Source: Actinomycetes bacterium (GTDB lineage Bacteria; Actinomycetota; Acidimicrobiia; Acidimicrobiales; UBA8190). From it: 11,085 nt of DNA. Numbering within the stretch: the first letter of the stretch is position 1; each line of letters begins with the position of its first letter. This document shows positions 1 to 7,178 of this stretch, piece by piece. The notes below the pieces were generated by a model. That model ran no database searches. It was not told the DNA's origin and was given only the letters and a program-made list of their open reading frames with translations. The DNA lies in assembly GCA_021779775.1 (NCBI GenBank), contig JAJYAB010000035.1:1-11085 (forward strand). The letters are read 5' to 3'. Both the position numbers and the translations under genes were made by a program.

Positions 1-18
1 AGATGGGTGCGGCGTCGG

Positions 19-795
19 TCATTTTCCGGTGGCCTTGGCGGGTTGTGCTTCTCGCAGCTCGCGTAGGGACTTCCCGAGGACAGCCCGGCCGGGCTTGACG
101 ATCTTCGAACGGCCACCGAGCGTGGCTTCACCGGCGACACCACCGGACTTGGCGAGCAGCACATCGAGATGGGTCTGCCATTTCCCTGCCCTGGTCCGCA
201 GCTTCGTCGTGCGGGCCAAATCCTGGATCATCATCTCTGCGGTGATGAACTGCTCGACGTCGTCGTCGATCATGAACTTCAAGCTCCGCACCGTCGGAGC
301 ATCGACGATGTCGGAAGTGACCCGCTGATGGAAGCTGTACACCGCCAGCAGATGCGGGACAAGCACCCGGTACACCCCGACCAGCTTCTCCACCGTCGCG
401 TCGGGATCGTCGGGGCTCATCAGCTCGGTCATGAACTCGGCGAACGCCTCGTTCGCCGGCTCAGCCCGATGCTCGTTCGCTTCGCGCAGCTCAGGCAGAC
501 GCTGACGCCACAGATCCGCATGCCACGCATGCTGGTAGCAGTGCGGCCCGAGCATCGCCTTCACGTCGAGCTCCGGGATCGTCGCTACCCACCCGCCGAG
601 CGCAGCAGACAGCTGCTGCTCGACCCACTTGTAGTGGACGATCCGCTCCACCGACTCCTCAACCGTCCACTCCCCGAGCAGACGGCGCCGATCCCAATAC
701 GGAAACGGCTGGGCACGACGCGCCGGACCGTACCCAGTGACCATCTCCCCAGCAACCGCCGAACCGTTGCTGCTGCGCTGACCATCGACGCTCAC
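19..795 (-). CDS. Ferritin-like protein lacking the ExxH diiron motifs; probable partner subunit
   Basis: 258 aa from a GTG start whose GTGA overlaps the stop of the diiron gene upstream, so the two are probably co-translated. The predicted helical core (about residues 45-195) resembles the preceding gene product: one helix with WVEQQ (E59), then a histidine-rich helix HCYQHAWH (H85, H89, H92) 30 residues later, where a diiron protein would have ExxH, then a helix with DDDVEQF (D177-F183). No ExxH is present; by spacing H89 sits where the first motif's Glu should be. The C-terminal 50 residues are basic and Lys/Arg-rich. I infer a ferritin-fold protein that either lost its diiron site or binds metal differently, perhaps a structural partner of the adjacent enzyme, as PaaC is to PaaA. 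The fold assignment is moderate and the function is unknown. Only 18 bases of the window lie beyond its stop. Confidence 0.6.
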   Translation of the reverse strand: MSVDGQRSSNGSAVAGEMVTGYGPARRAQPFPYWDRRRLLGEWTVEESVERIVHYKWVEQQLSAALGGWVATIPELDVKAMLGPHCYQHAWHADLWRQRLPELREANEHRAEPANEAFAEFMTELMSPDDPDATVEKLVGVYRVLVPHLLAVYSFHQRVTSDIVDAPTVRSLKFMIDDDVEQFITAEMMIQDLARTTKLRTRAGKWQTHLDVLLAKSGGVAGEATLGGRSKIVKPGRAVLGKSLRELREAQPAKATGK

Positions 796-1670
796 TTGCG
801 GCCCGTCACCTTCGGACCCGCTCCAGCAACCTCAGCGATGTCCTCGTCGCTGAACCCGGCAAGCTTACGGAACTCCACAGCAAGCGGTAAGAACGCCGCC
901 GTGTTCGCCCCGTCGTACGAACCCCGCAACCCACCGAGGCTGAACGCCCGATCCACCTTCCGCTGGAACGACACCACCTTCTTCCGCCGCTCCGGGTCGC
1001 CTTCAGTCAACGCCTTCGACCACACCTGACCGAAACGCACATGCGTCACCTCGTCCGCCGACACATAATCGACCGACCGCCAGATCGCATCGTCGTCGGC
1101 CGCCTGACCGAACCGGATCGTGTCGTTGAACACGTCGAGCGCCAACCCCTCCAGGCAACGGTTCACCCCCACGACCCGCTCAGCAGGATCATCCGAACAG
1201 CCGAACTCGAACAGGAACAGGTTCTCAGCGAACTCCCCGATCCGACAGTCGACATGATCGAGCAACGCCGAGTAGATCTCGACGTGGCGAGTCTCATCCC
1301 AACACTGGCGGGCCATGTCCAACTGGAACTGCCACGGCAACTGGTCATCGTCGGTGAAGTCCCACGCGCTACGACCCGCCGCCTCCAACGCCTGCATCTC
1401 CCCCATGAAGATGCCATGCATCTGCGTCTTGATGAACACCGGCGCGTCGTCCTCCTCCGGGCGCACCCGGCGGAACACGTTCGGCGCACCACCCCCACCG
1501 CCCTGCTCCTCCATCATCTTCCGGACGTCCTCGTTGCCGAGGAGCGTCATCATCGTCTCCTCGACCTGCTCGACGGTGACCTCCTCCGCCATCAGAAAGT
1601 CGAGCGGCACCGCCGTCCGGGTGAACCGGTCGTCACGAGCCAACTCCTCCGACTTCATGAACTTCTTCAC
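792..1670 (-). CDS. Ferritin-like diiron protein, probable oxygenase/oxidase
   Basis: 292 aa. GTG start chosen because a perfect AAGGAGGT lies five bases upstream and GTGA overlaps the ferredoxin stop; the frame stays open to 1838, but that extension lies over ferredoxin codons. The sequence has the repeated carboxylate-bridged diiron pattern: E96, then D125-E126-T-R-H129; E174, then D206-E207-V-T-H210. The gaps (28 and 31 residues between Glu and DExxH) fit the EX28-37DExxH signature described for diiron proteins such as AurF and ribonucleotide reductase R2. A Gly run (57-61) separates an N-terminal acidic/Met-rich segment from the helical core. Being coupled to a ferredoxin and a degenerate paralogue suggests an O2-activating enzyme fed by that ferredoxin rather than an iron store. 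The substrate is not inferable. The diiron site is well supported; oxygenase activity is inference. Confidence 0.8.
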   Translation of the reverse strand: MKKFMKSEELARDDRFTRTAVPLDFLMAEEVTVEQVEETMMTLLGNEDVRKMMEEQGGGGGAPNVFRRVRPEEDDAPVFIKTQMHGIFMGEMQALEAAGRSAWDFTDDDQLPWQFQLDMARQCWDETRHVEIYSALLDHVDCRIGEFAENLFLFEFGCSDDPAERVVGVNRCLEGLALDVFNDTIRFGQAADDDAIWRSVDYVSADEVTHVRFGQVWSKALTEGDPERRKKVVSFQRKVDRAFSLGGLRGSYDGANTAAFLPLAVEFRKLAGFSDEDIAEVAGAGPKVTGRK

Positions 1671-1981
1671 TTGCGACCTCCTTGGTGGGCGGACAACTTG
1701 TCGCTGGCAACCGACTCCTGCCAGCCGTCGAACACGAACGGCCGGTTCGACGGGCGGATCTGCGCCGCCCGCTGATCGTCCATCGGGATGATCGTACCGA
1801 CCGGACACGGATCCAGACACCGGTTGCACGACGGACACTTCTCCCCATCAACGACGAACTCCAGCTCATCGCTCATGAAGATCGCATCGTACGGACAGAC
1901 CCGCTCACAGATCCCACACTCGATACAACCATCGATGATCACAAACGGCGCCCCATGACGCCGAGTAAACGAACGTGCCAT
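1667..1981 (-). CDS. 2[4Fe-4S] ferredoxin with C-terminal extension
   Basis: 104 aa. Two classical cluster motifs are visible: C19-x2-C22-x2-C25-x3-C29-P and C49-x2-C52-x2-C55-x3-C59-P, each expected to hold a [4Fe-4S] cluster. A tail of about 40 residues follows, ending QGGRK. The ATG at 1981 is preceded by a G-rich AGGGTGGGG; the frame extends to 2044, but that stretch is Trp/Cys-rich and looks non-coding. The stop overlaps the GTG of the diiron gene by 4 bp, and the Gly-Gly codons near the end double as that gene's Shine-Dalgarno sequence. The likely role is a soluble cytoplasmic one-electron donor to the downstream diiron protein. The BVMO farther upstream uses NADPH directly and would not need it. 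No reductase gene is in the window. Confidence 0.9.
   Translation of the reverse strand: MARSFTRRHGAPFVIIDGCIECGICERVCPYDAIFMSDELEFVVDGEKCPSCNRCLDPCPVGTIIPMDDQRAAQIRPSNRPFVFDGWQESVASDKLSAHQGGRK
1676..1683 (-). promoter_or_regulatory. Perfect Shine-Dalgarno deciding the diiron gene start
   Basis: AAGGAGGT on the minus strand, inside the last codons of the ferredoxin gene and five bases before GTG at 1670. It fixes that GTG as the start and indicates efficient coupled translation. Confidence 0.85.
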
Positions 1982-2076
1982 CAACCCCACCCTACACCAC
2001 CGACACCAACAACACAAACTGTCGCGTGTCGCATCCCACCACATCCACCATCACATGCAACACCCCACACCACCAA
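1982..2076 (-). promoter_or_regulatory. Intergenic leader of the ferredoxin-diiron unit, G/T-rich with TGTCGC repeat
   Basis: 95 bp between the hydrolase stop and the ferredoxin ATG. The plus strand has only 7 G residues here, so the transcript would be G/U-rich. TGTCGC occurs twice in direct order, 7 bp apart, at 2020-2025 and 2027-2032. I see no convincing -35/-10 pair and no terminator hairpin. It may hold a separate promoter for the ferredoxin-diiron genes or simply be a transcribed spacer. Confidence 0.3.
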
Positions 2077-2760
2077 TCACCCGCCCCGACCTAGCGGCTG
2101 GTCGAGAACGGCAGGCACCCAGCTGCCGATGCGGTCGAGGATCGCCGGTGCCGCCCCGGTGAGCAGATGACCGGCGCCCGGAAGGACCACCAGCTCCCCC
2201 CCTCCTGCCAGGGCCCGGACGGTCTCGCTGGTGGCGACAGGCAGCAGCTCGTCTGCGTCGCCGTGGAACATGAGCAGCGGCCGTCCGGCCAGGTGCGGCG
2301 CGACCTCACACCCTGCGGACTGCGTGGCCAGGGTGACGACCCCGGCAACCACCCTGGGAAAGGCGGCACCAACCCGCACCGCTATCGCTCCGCCGAAGGA
2401 GTGGCCCATCGTCACCACCCGGTCGGCGCCGGACCCGGCCACCATCTGGACGGCGGCAGCCACATCGAGGGTGCACCGCCCCAGGTCGCCCGGCCGGCGG
2501 AACCCGACCCGCAGCGTGGCGATACCCCGAGACGCCCAGACCGCAGCCACCTGGTGATAGAGCCCGCCGGGCCCGAGCAGCCCCCCCATCGCACCCCCGC
2601 AGGTCACCACAGCCCCCGGCCAACCAGGATCGCCATGCCATAGGACCGTGAGCAGCCCTTCCAGGGTGTACATCTCCAAGTGCGCCAGCCCCGGGGCCAG
2701 CTCCACCTTCTCGGTAGCCAGCACCCCCAGCCGCTGGACGGGGGTGGCGGGCTCGGTCAT
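2077..2760 (-). CDS. Alpha/beta hydrolase (serine esterase/lactonase-like)
   Basis: 227 aa, ATG 19 bp after the BVMO stop. The catalytic triad is visible in order: S121 in the nucleophile elbow GHSFGG (119-124), D170 in HGDADELLP (166-174), and H198 in GAGH (195-198). A Gly-rich GGAMGG (55-60) after the early strand fits the oxyanion region. No signal peptide or membrane segment is seen, so it is probably cytoplasmic. The length and compact fold are like small dienelactone-hydrolase-type enzymes. Placement directly behind a BVMO suggests it cleaves the ester or lactone made by that enzyme, a pairing known from ketone-degradation pathways; substrate and partnership are inferred. A longer open frame continues upstream to 3168 but runs antiphase through the BVMO gene. 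No strong Shine-Dalgarno precedes the ATG, so coupling to BVMO translation is likely. Confidence 0.85.
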   Translation of the reverse strand: MTEPATPVQRLGVLATEKVELAPGLAHLEMYTLEGLLTVLWHGDPGWPGAVVTCGGAMGGLLGPGGLYHQVAAVWASRGIATLRVGFRRPGDLGRCTLDVAAAVQMVAGSGADRVVTMGHSFGGAIAVRVGAAFPRVVAGVVTLATQSAGCEVAPHLAGRPLLMFHGDADELLPVATSETVRALAGGGELVVLPGAGHLLTGAAPAILDRIGSWVPAVLDQPLGRGG

Positions 2761-2779
2761 GTATGCGTCGACCGCCGGT

Positions 2780-4396
2780 TCAGGCGGAGATGAGGAAGCC
2801 CTCATACCCGTTGGCGGCGATCTCACCGCACCGGGCCCGGTAGTTGGACAGACCGCCCACGTACGGCATGAAGATCCGCTTCTTGCCAGGGATGTTCGCG
2901 CCGAGATACCAGGAGTTGGCCCGGTTGAACAGGCCGACGCTCGACATCTCGGCGACATGCGCGACCCACGCCTCCTCGGCCTCGACCGACGGCTCGATCG
3001 TCGTCTGGTGCCCCTGTTCCAGGTGGTCGATGCAATCACCGATCCATTCGACATGCTGCTCGATCGACGTCGGCATGTTGGTGAGCACCGACGGGCTCCC
3101 AGGACCGGTGATCGTGAACATGTTGGGGAACCCGGCGACCTGCAAGCCGAGGTAGCTCCGAGGACCATCGGCCCACTTGTCCTTCAGCGCCAGACCGTCG
3201 CGGCCCGTGATGTTCATCCGCAGCAGCGGGCCGGTCATGGCGTCGAAGCCGGTGGCGAACACGATCACATCGACCTCGTAGTGCCCATCCTCGGTCTCGA
3301 TCCCGGTCGGCGTGATCTTCGTGATCGGAGCCTCACGGATGTCCACGAGCGTGACGTTGTCGCGGTTGAACGTCGTGTAGTAGTCCGTGTCGATGGGCGG
3401 GCGCTTGGAGCCGTAGGGGTGGTCAGTGGGGCAGAGCCGTTCGGCCACCTCGGGATCCTTCACGACCGCCCGGATCTTCTCGCGGATGAACTCGGCAGCC
3501 GTGTCGTTGGCCTCCTCGTTCAGCAGGAGGTCATAGAAGCCGCCCCACAGGAACTTGAAGCCGCCCTCCGCCCAAAGTCCCTCGTAGATCTGGTTGCGCT
3601 CGTCGGCGCTGAGCTCGAGCGCCGAGCGAGGGCTCGGCGTGTAGGGGAACCCGGCAAAGGACTCGCGCGTGAGGCGCCGAACCTCGTCGTAGTTCGACTT
3701 GATGCCGACCCACTCTTCCCTGCTCATCGGACGGTCCCGAGCGGGGACGGTGTAGTTCGGCGTTCGCTGGAAGACGAAAAGGTGCTCGGCATCCTTGGCG
3801 ATGACCGGGGCCGCCTGGATGCCGGTCGACCCGGTACCGATCTGGGCGACTCTCTTGCCCGTGAAGTCGACCCCTTCGGTCGGCCAGCGGCCAGTGTGGT
3901 ACCACTCCCCCAGGAAGTCGTCCCGTCCGGGGATGTCGGGTACGTTCGCCGCCGAGAGGCAACCAACAGCAGTGACCAGGTACCGTGCCGCGTATGTCGT
4001 GCCGCCGCTCGTCTCCACGACCCAGCGGTTACCGCCCTGGTCCCACGTGGCCGCCACGACCGCGGTGTCGAAGCAGAAGCTGCGCCGCAGGTCGAGCCGG
4101 TCGGCAACATACTCCAGATAGCGGAGTATCTCCGGCTGCCCAGGGTAGCGGGCCGTCCAGTCCCACTCGGCCAGCAGCTGGTCGGAGAACGCGTAGCAGT
4201 AGTAGAAGCTTTCGGAGTCGCAACGCGCTCCGGGATAGCGGTTCCAGTACCAGGTGCCACCGGGCCCGCTGCCGGCCTCGAGACCGATGACGTCCAGGCC
4301 GAGCGTGTCGCGGGCACGCGACACCATGTAAAGGCCCGAGAACCCTGCACCGACCACGATGACATCATGCGTCTGCAGATCCTGGCTCTTCGTCAT
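2780..4396 (-). CDS. Baeyer-Villiger monooxygenase (class B flavoprotein, CHMO-like)
   Basis: 538 aa, ATG with AGGAG seven bases upstream. It should insert O from O2 next to a ketone carbonyl, using FAD and NADPH. Motifs in order: FAD Rossmann GAGFSG (16-21); GGTWYWNRYPGARCD (46-60), where D60 matches the active-site Asp of cyclohexanone monooxygenase; the BVMO fingerprint FxGxxxHxxxWP as FLGEWYHTGRWP (161-172); NADPH Rossmann GTGSTG (187-192); GSKRP with R332 matching the peroxyflavin-stabilising Arg; ATGFD (381-385); and SWYLGANIPGKK (495-506). Length and C-terminus match the CHMO family closely (about 540 aa), so the gene is intact. It lies 66 bp after the DUF2993 gene and 19 bp before the hydrolase. 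Type is near certain; substrate (cyclic, linear, steroid or terpenoid ketone) cannot be read. Confidence 0.96.
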   Translation of the reverse strand: MTKSQDLQTHDVIVVGAGFSGLYMVSRARDTLGLDVIGLEAGSGPGGTWYWNRYPGARCDSESFYYCYAFSDQLLAEWDWTARYPGQPEILRYLEYVADRLDLRRSFCFDTAVVAATWDQGGNRWVVETSGGTTYAARYLVTAVGCLSAANVPDIPGRDDFLGEWYHTGRWPTEGVDFTGKRVAQIGTGSTGIQAAPVIAKDAEHLFVFQRTPNYTVPARDRPMSREEWVGIKSNYDEVRRLTRESFAGFPYTPSPRSALELSADERNQIYEGLWAEGGFKFLWGGFYDLLLNEEANDTAAEFIREKIRAVVKDPEVAERLCPTDHPYGSKRPPIDTDYYTTFNRDNVTLVDIREAPITKITPTGIETEDGHYEVDVIVFATGFDAMTGPLLRMNITGRDGLALKDKWADGPRSYLGLQVAGFPNMFTITGPGSPSVLTNMPTSIEQHVEWIGDCIDHLEQGHQTTIEPSVEAEEAWVAHVAEMSSVGLFNRANSWYLGANIPGKKRIFMPYVGGLSNYRARCGEIAANGYEGFLISA

Positions 4397-4442
4397 TCGT
4401 CGCTCCTGCCCAGCCGGCTACGTCCGGATGCCACCTGACTAC

Positions 4443-4462
4443 GACATGCTACACCTGATGTC
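4443..4462. promoter_or_regulatory. Possible operator palindrome ahead of the BVMO gene
   Basis: GACAT-N10-ATGTC, a perfect 5-bp inverted repeat spanning 20 bp, in the 66-bp gap between the DUF2993 stop and the BVMO ATG. A weak -10-like TAGCAT lies inside it on the minus strand, without a good -35. It could bind a dimeric repressor, but a match this short can arise by chance. Confidence 0.25.
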
Positions 4463-5308
4463 TCACGAAGGTTCGCGTGCCTCACCCAGATCCGTGCCAG
4501 GGGAACCTCGCGGGGGACCGGCCCAGCCCAGGGGAATCGCCCGCCGCGAGGTGGGCGACGCCGCCGCCGGGGCCCGGGGGCCAGCGGACCACGATCCGTT
4601 CGTTCTCGCTGCCGCTGGGTGTCCGGGGGTGCCGTGGTGCCTGAGCAGGTCAAGCCCCGAGCTGAGGCGAGCGGGGGTGACGGGCTCGTCGACTTTGGCC
4701 ACGTCGACGGTGACGTCGATGGCGCCGTCGGCAGGCACCACCGCGACGAGCCGCATGTCGCCGGGCAGCACTGGCAGCGGAAGCGTCACGGGAGCCATGG
4801 CGGCACCCGGCGCGATCGCCACGCCGAGCATGCTCATCCGCTGCGGGACCAGGCGGAGGTGACCCCCCTGGATCTGGACTGCCATGTCCAGCTCCCCGAG
4901 GCGGAACCCACCGATCCCGGTGCGCGCGGTGATGCCGCCGGGGCGCAGCGCCAGCCGCACCGGCAGCCCCGACGAGCGGGTCCACTCGTCGAGCGCTCCC
5001 TGTTCCACCGTCGCCCGCGCCACCACGGAGTCGGCCTGCATGCGCGGCGGCCAACCAGGGAGCAGCCGGACCCGGCGGGCACGAACGTCGAGGGCAGCGA
5101 GATGGAGTCCACCGAATCGCAGGCCCGGAACGGTGACATGGACCCGTTCGGCCCTCCCGACCACCAGGGCCGGGGTGATCGACACCCGCAGGCGGGAGCC
5201 GGCCCCGGGGAGGATGGGGAGGAGCGTGCGGGAAGCGCCGAGCACGCTCGCTGCCGATCGGCGCGCCGATCGCAGCAGCGACGCTCCGGCGGCGAGGGGC
5301 TTCAGCAC
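4463..5308 (-). CDS. DUF2993/LmeA-like protein without an evident signal peptide
   Basis: 281 aa, GTG start overlapping the pseudokinase stop by 7 nt, so translationally coupled to it. Residues about 38-215 have the alternating hydrophobic beta pattern of the actinobacterial DUF2993/LmeA family: a segment with VEQGALDEWTRSSGLPVRL (101-119), GELDMAVQIQGG (138-149), then LPLPVLPGDMRLVAVVP (176-192) and IDVTVDVAKVDEP (197-209). LmeA-type proteins bind phospholipids and are usually exported; here the N-terminus is Ala/Arg-rich and amphipathic with no clear secretion signal, suggesting a cytoplasmic or membrane-surface form. Residues 225-281 are a low-complexity Pro/Ala/Gly/Arg tail. A lipid-binding or lipid-transfer role beside an ABC1-family protein is plausible but inferred. 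The family call rests on pattern and length, not on an alignment. Confidence 0.6.
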   Translation of the reverse strand: MLKPLAAGASLLRSARRSAASVLGASRTLLPILPGAGSRLRVSITPALVVGRAERVHVTVPGLRFGGLHLAALDVRARRVRLLPGWPPRMQADSVVARATVEQGALDEWTRSSGLPVRLALRPGGITARTGIGGFRLGELDMAVQIQGGHLRLVPQRMSMLGVAIAPGAAMAPVTLPLPVLPGDMRLVAVVPADGAIDVTVDVAKVDEPVTPARLSSGLDLLRHHGTPGHPAAARTNGSWSAGPRAPAAASPTSRRAIPLGWAGPPRGSPGTDLGEAREPS

Positions 5309-7164
5309 TCGGCGTCCGCCCTGAGCTCGGGAAGCCGCTGGATGAGCGGAAAGAGGGCTTCGAGCAGGCCGCGTTCTGGGGCCACGATGGCGAGGAGCGA
5401 TCGCAGCGTGAAGAGGGTGCGGACGAACAGCACCACCTCGACCGGTGGACGCAGCCGGTAGCGAAGCAGTATGACCATCGCCTCGCGTAAGCCCATGAGC
5501 AGCGATGCCTCACCGCCGCCGAGCATGGCCATCGGCTGCAGCGCTGCCGCAGACGCCAGCTCGGCGGTAAGCCCGTCGAGGTCGGCGCCGTCGGGCACCG
5601 CGCCCGCAGCGCGCATGGCGGCAACCTGGCCTTCGACATCGCCGCCGAGCACCGCTGCCAGGTAGTCGAGAGCGGCGCGGCGGGTCGCCGGGTCGAAGCG
5701 GCCCACCGTGCCGCAGCCGGTGATGGCCAACCGGCCGTCAGGCAGGACGAGGAGATGCTCGGGCCGCAGATCGGCGTGGAACACCCCGGCGACCAGAGCA
5801 GACTCCGCGGTGACCGCCACCAGCCCCGCCATCGCTGCGTCGACGTCGACGCGGGTCGTTCCCTGGTCGAGGGGGACCGCGCCCTCGATGGCTTCGCTGG
5901 CCATGGCGCGAGCGCTGACGAGACCGGGGAAGGGGCGGCACAGGACGACGCCCTCGCAACCGAGATCCTCGGCGACCATGCCCAGCTCGACCGCGTTCAG
6001 TGCATCATTGCGGAGATCGACCTCCTCCAGCAGCTGTCGGGCGGCCAGCTCCACGAAACCCAGAGGGTGCGCCTCACGCATGGCTGGTAGCAACCACTCG
6101 AACGGGGCGACGAGGGTAGCTGTGATGCGTGCATCTGCCCGCAGCGCTCGCGAGACGCCGGGCCGCCGGGCCCGCACGAACGCCAACGTTCCGTCGGCCA
6201 GCTCAGCCATATGGAGCTGGGAGACCGGAGTGACCGACAGAGGACCGGCGACGATCCGCCGCACCGCTTCCCCGAGGGCGCCGTGAACGACACGCTCCAC
6301 GGTTCGCAGCGGCAGGGGGGCAGTCCGCACCGGTCGGCGTCGCAGCTCGTCGACCACCGTGGCAGGTGCGATGCCTTCGCTCTCTTCGATGATGCGCGCC
6401 ACTTCAGCGGCAGCCGGCCCGAGCAGCGAAAGCTGGTCCCGCATCACCTGCGCGACACTTTGCTTGAGCCATGGTCCTGGGTCTCGGACCGGTCGCAACC
6501 CCCCGGCGACATCACCGGGCAATTGCAGCAACGCCCAGCGGACCTGAGCTGCCTGCAGGGCCGCGACATGGCGGGCGGCACGCAATGGCGGCACCGCCCC
6601 CGGCCGCGCCAGACGGGCGGCTCGAACGCCATGCTCTGGGCCGAGGCCCTGTTCCCACGCCGCGACGTCCGCGGCCAGGCCCGGGTGGCCACTGATCCAG
6701 GGGGACACCTGGGCGCGCTGGGCGATCCGCCCCAGCGGCACCGTCGCCCCACCGGGCGATGGGGCCGCCGTACGACGGGGCGGCGACCGGTCGTCACGGA
6801 TCGCCCGGGCGACGGCACGAGGAACCATCTGCGCGGCGTAGGCGGCGAAGGCGAGATCGGGCGACGCGAGCTCGCGCGTATCGTCGCCCCGCTCTAGCAC
6901 GACCTGGGTCGTGACCGGGTCGTAGCACTGGTCGTAGCCAACCACCCGGAAACCGTCGGCCAAGAGGTGGCGCAGGTCGCGAGACGTCGGGTGGTCCCTG
7001 GCTGCACGGGGAGCATCGAGGACGGCACCCACGACCCGCGCTGGCAGCAGCGACACCTCCGAGCTCAGGACCCGAACGCTACGCATGGGCGTCTCCCTCG
7101 TACTCTTCATCGTCCCTCGACTTCCGAGGGCCCCGGTGGGGTCGTGCTCGGGGGCAACGGCCAT
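5302..7164 (-). CDS. Degenerate ABC1/UbiB-family protein (predicted pseudokinase)
   Basis: 620 aa, much longer than its two ABC1 neighbours because of about 190 extra N-terminal residues rich in Ala and Arg. The C-terminal two thirds follow the ABC1 fold, but the signature residues are replaced: KxGQ is EVAR (254-257); the Ala-rich loop is VTPVSQLH (311-318); the ATP lysine of VxVK is R331; HGDxHxGN is HADLRPEH (463-470), keeping H463 and D465 but losing Asn; DFG is GCG (483-485). EEVDLRND (380-387) keeps the conserved acidic helix. It probably does not phosphorylate in the usual way and may act as a binding or regulatory partner. The start is uncertain: ATGs at 7164, 7110 and 7086 all follow GAGGG-type sites; 7164 is chosen because it lies 14 bp after the TetR stop with good spacing. 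Fold call strong; loss of activity is inference. Confidence 0.85.
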   Translation of the reverse strand: MAVAPEHDPTGALGSRGTMKSTRETPMRSVRVLSSEVSLLPARVVGAVLDAPRAARDHPTSRDLRHLLADGFRVVGYDQCYDPVTTQVVLERGDDTRELASPDLAFAAYAAQMVPRAVARAIRDDRSPPRRTAAPSPGGATVPLGRIAQRAQVSPWISGHPGLAADVAAWEQGLGPEHGVRAARLARPGAVPPLRAARHVAALQAAQVRWALLQLPGDVAGGLRPVRDPGPWLKQSVAQVMRDQLSLLGPAAAEVARIIEESEGIAPATVVDELRRRPVRTAPLPLRTVERVVHGALGEAVRRIVAGPLSVTPVSQLHMAELADGTLAFVRARRPGVSRALRADARITATLVAPFEWLLPAMREAHPLGFVELAARQLLEEVDLRNDALNAVELGMVAEDLGCEGVVLCRPFPGLVSARAMASEAIEGAVPLDQGTTRVDVDAAMAGLVAVTAESALVAGVFHADLRPEHLLVLPDGRLAITGCGTVGRFDPATRRAALDYLAAVLGGDVEGQVAAMRAAGAVPDGADLDGLTAELASAAALQPMAMLGGGEASLLMGLREAMVILLRYRLRPPVEVVLFVRTLFTLRSLLAIVAPERGLLEALFPLIQRLPELRADAEC

Positions 7165-7178
7165 CGTCGTCCCTCAAC

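Noticed and set aside
169..1775. Long plus-strand frames opposite the ferritin-like genes
   Set aside because: The minus strand carries complete DExxH motifs and matched overlapping starts; the plus frames are His/Arg/Pro-rich shadows.
1671..1838. N-terminal extension of the diiron protein by 56 residues
   Set aside because: It lies entirely over ferredoxin codons in another frame, while a perfect Shine-Dalgarno marks the GTG at 1670.
2761..3168. N-terminal extension of the hydrolase to 363 aa
   Set aside because: The added part is antiphase to the BVMO C-terminus and is Arg/Ser-rich; the ATG at 2760 gives a complete hydrolase.
2648..4438. 596-aa plus-strand open frame opposite the BVMO gene
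   Set aside because: It is antisense to a BVMO with all family motifs, and has Arg/Val/Asp-rich composition with no recognisable domain; long antisense frames are expected in GC-rich coding DNA.
4463..4640. Frameshift explaining the low-complexity end of the DUF2993 protein
   Set aside because: No alternative frame continues family-like sequence, and the frame reaches a stop just before the BVMO leader; a natural disordered tail is simpler.
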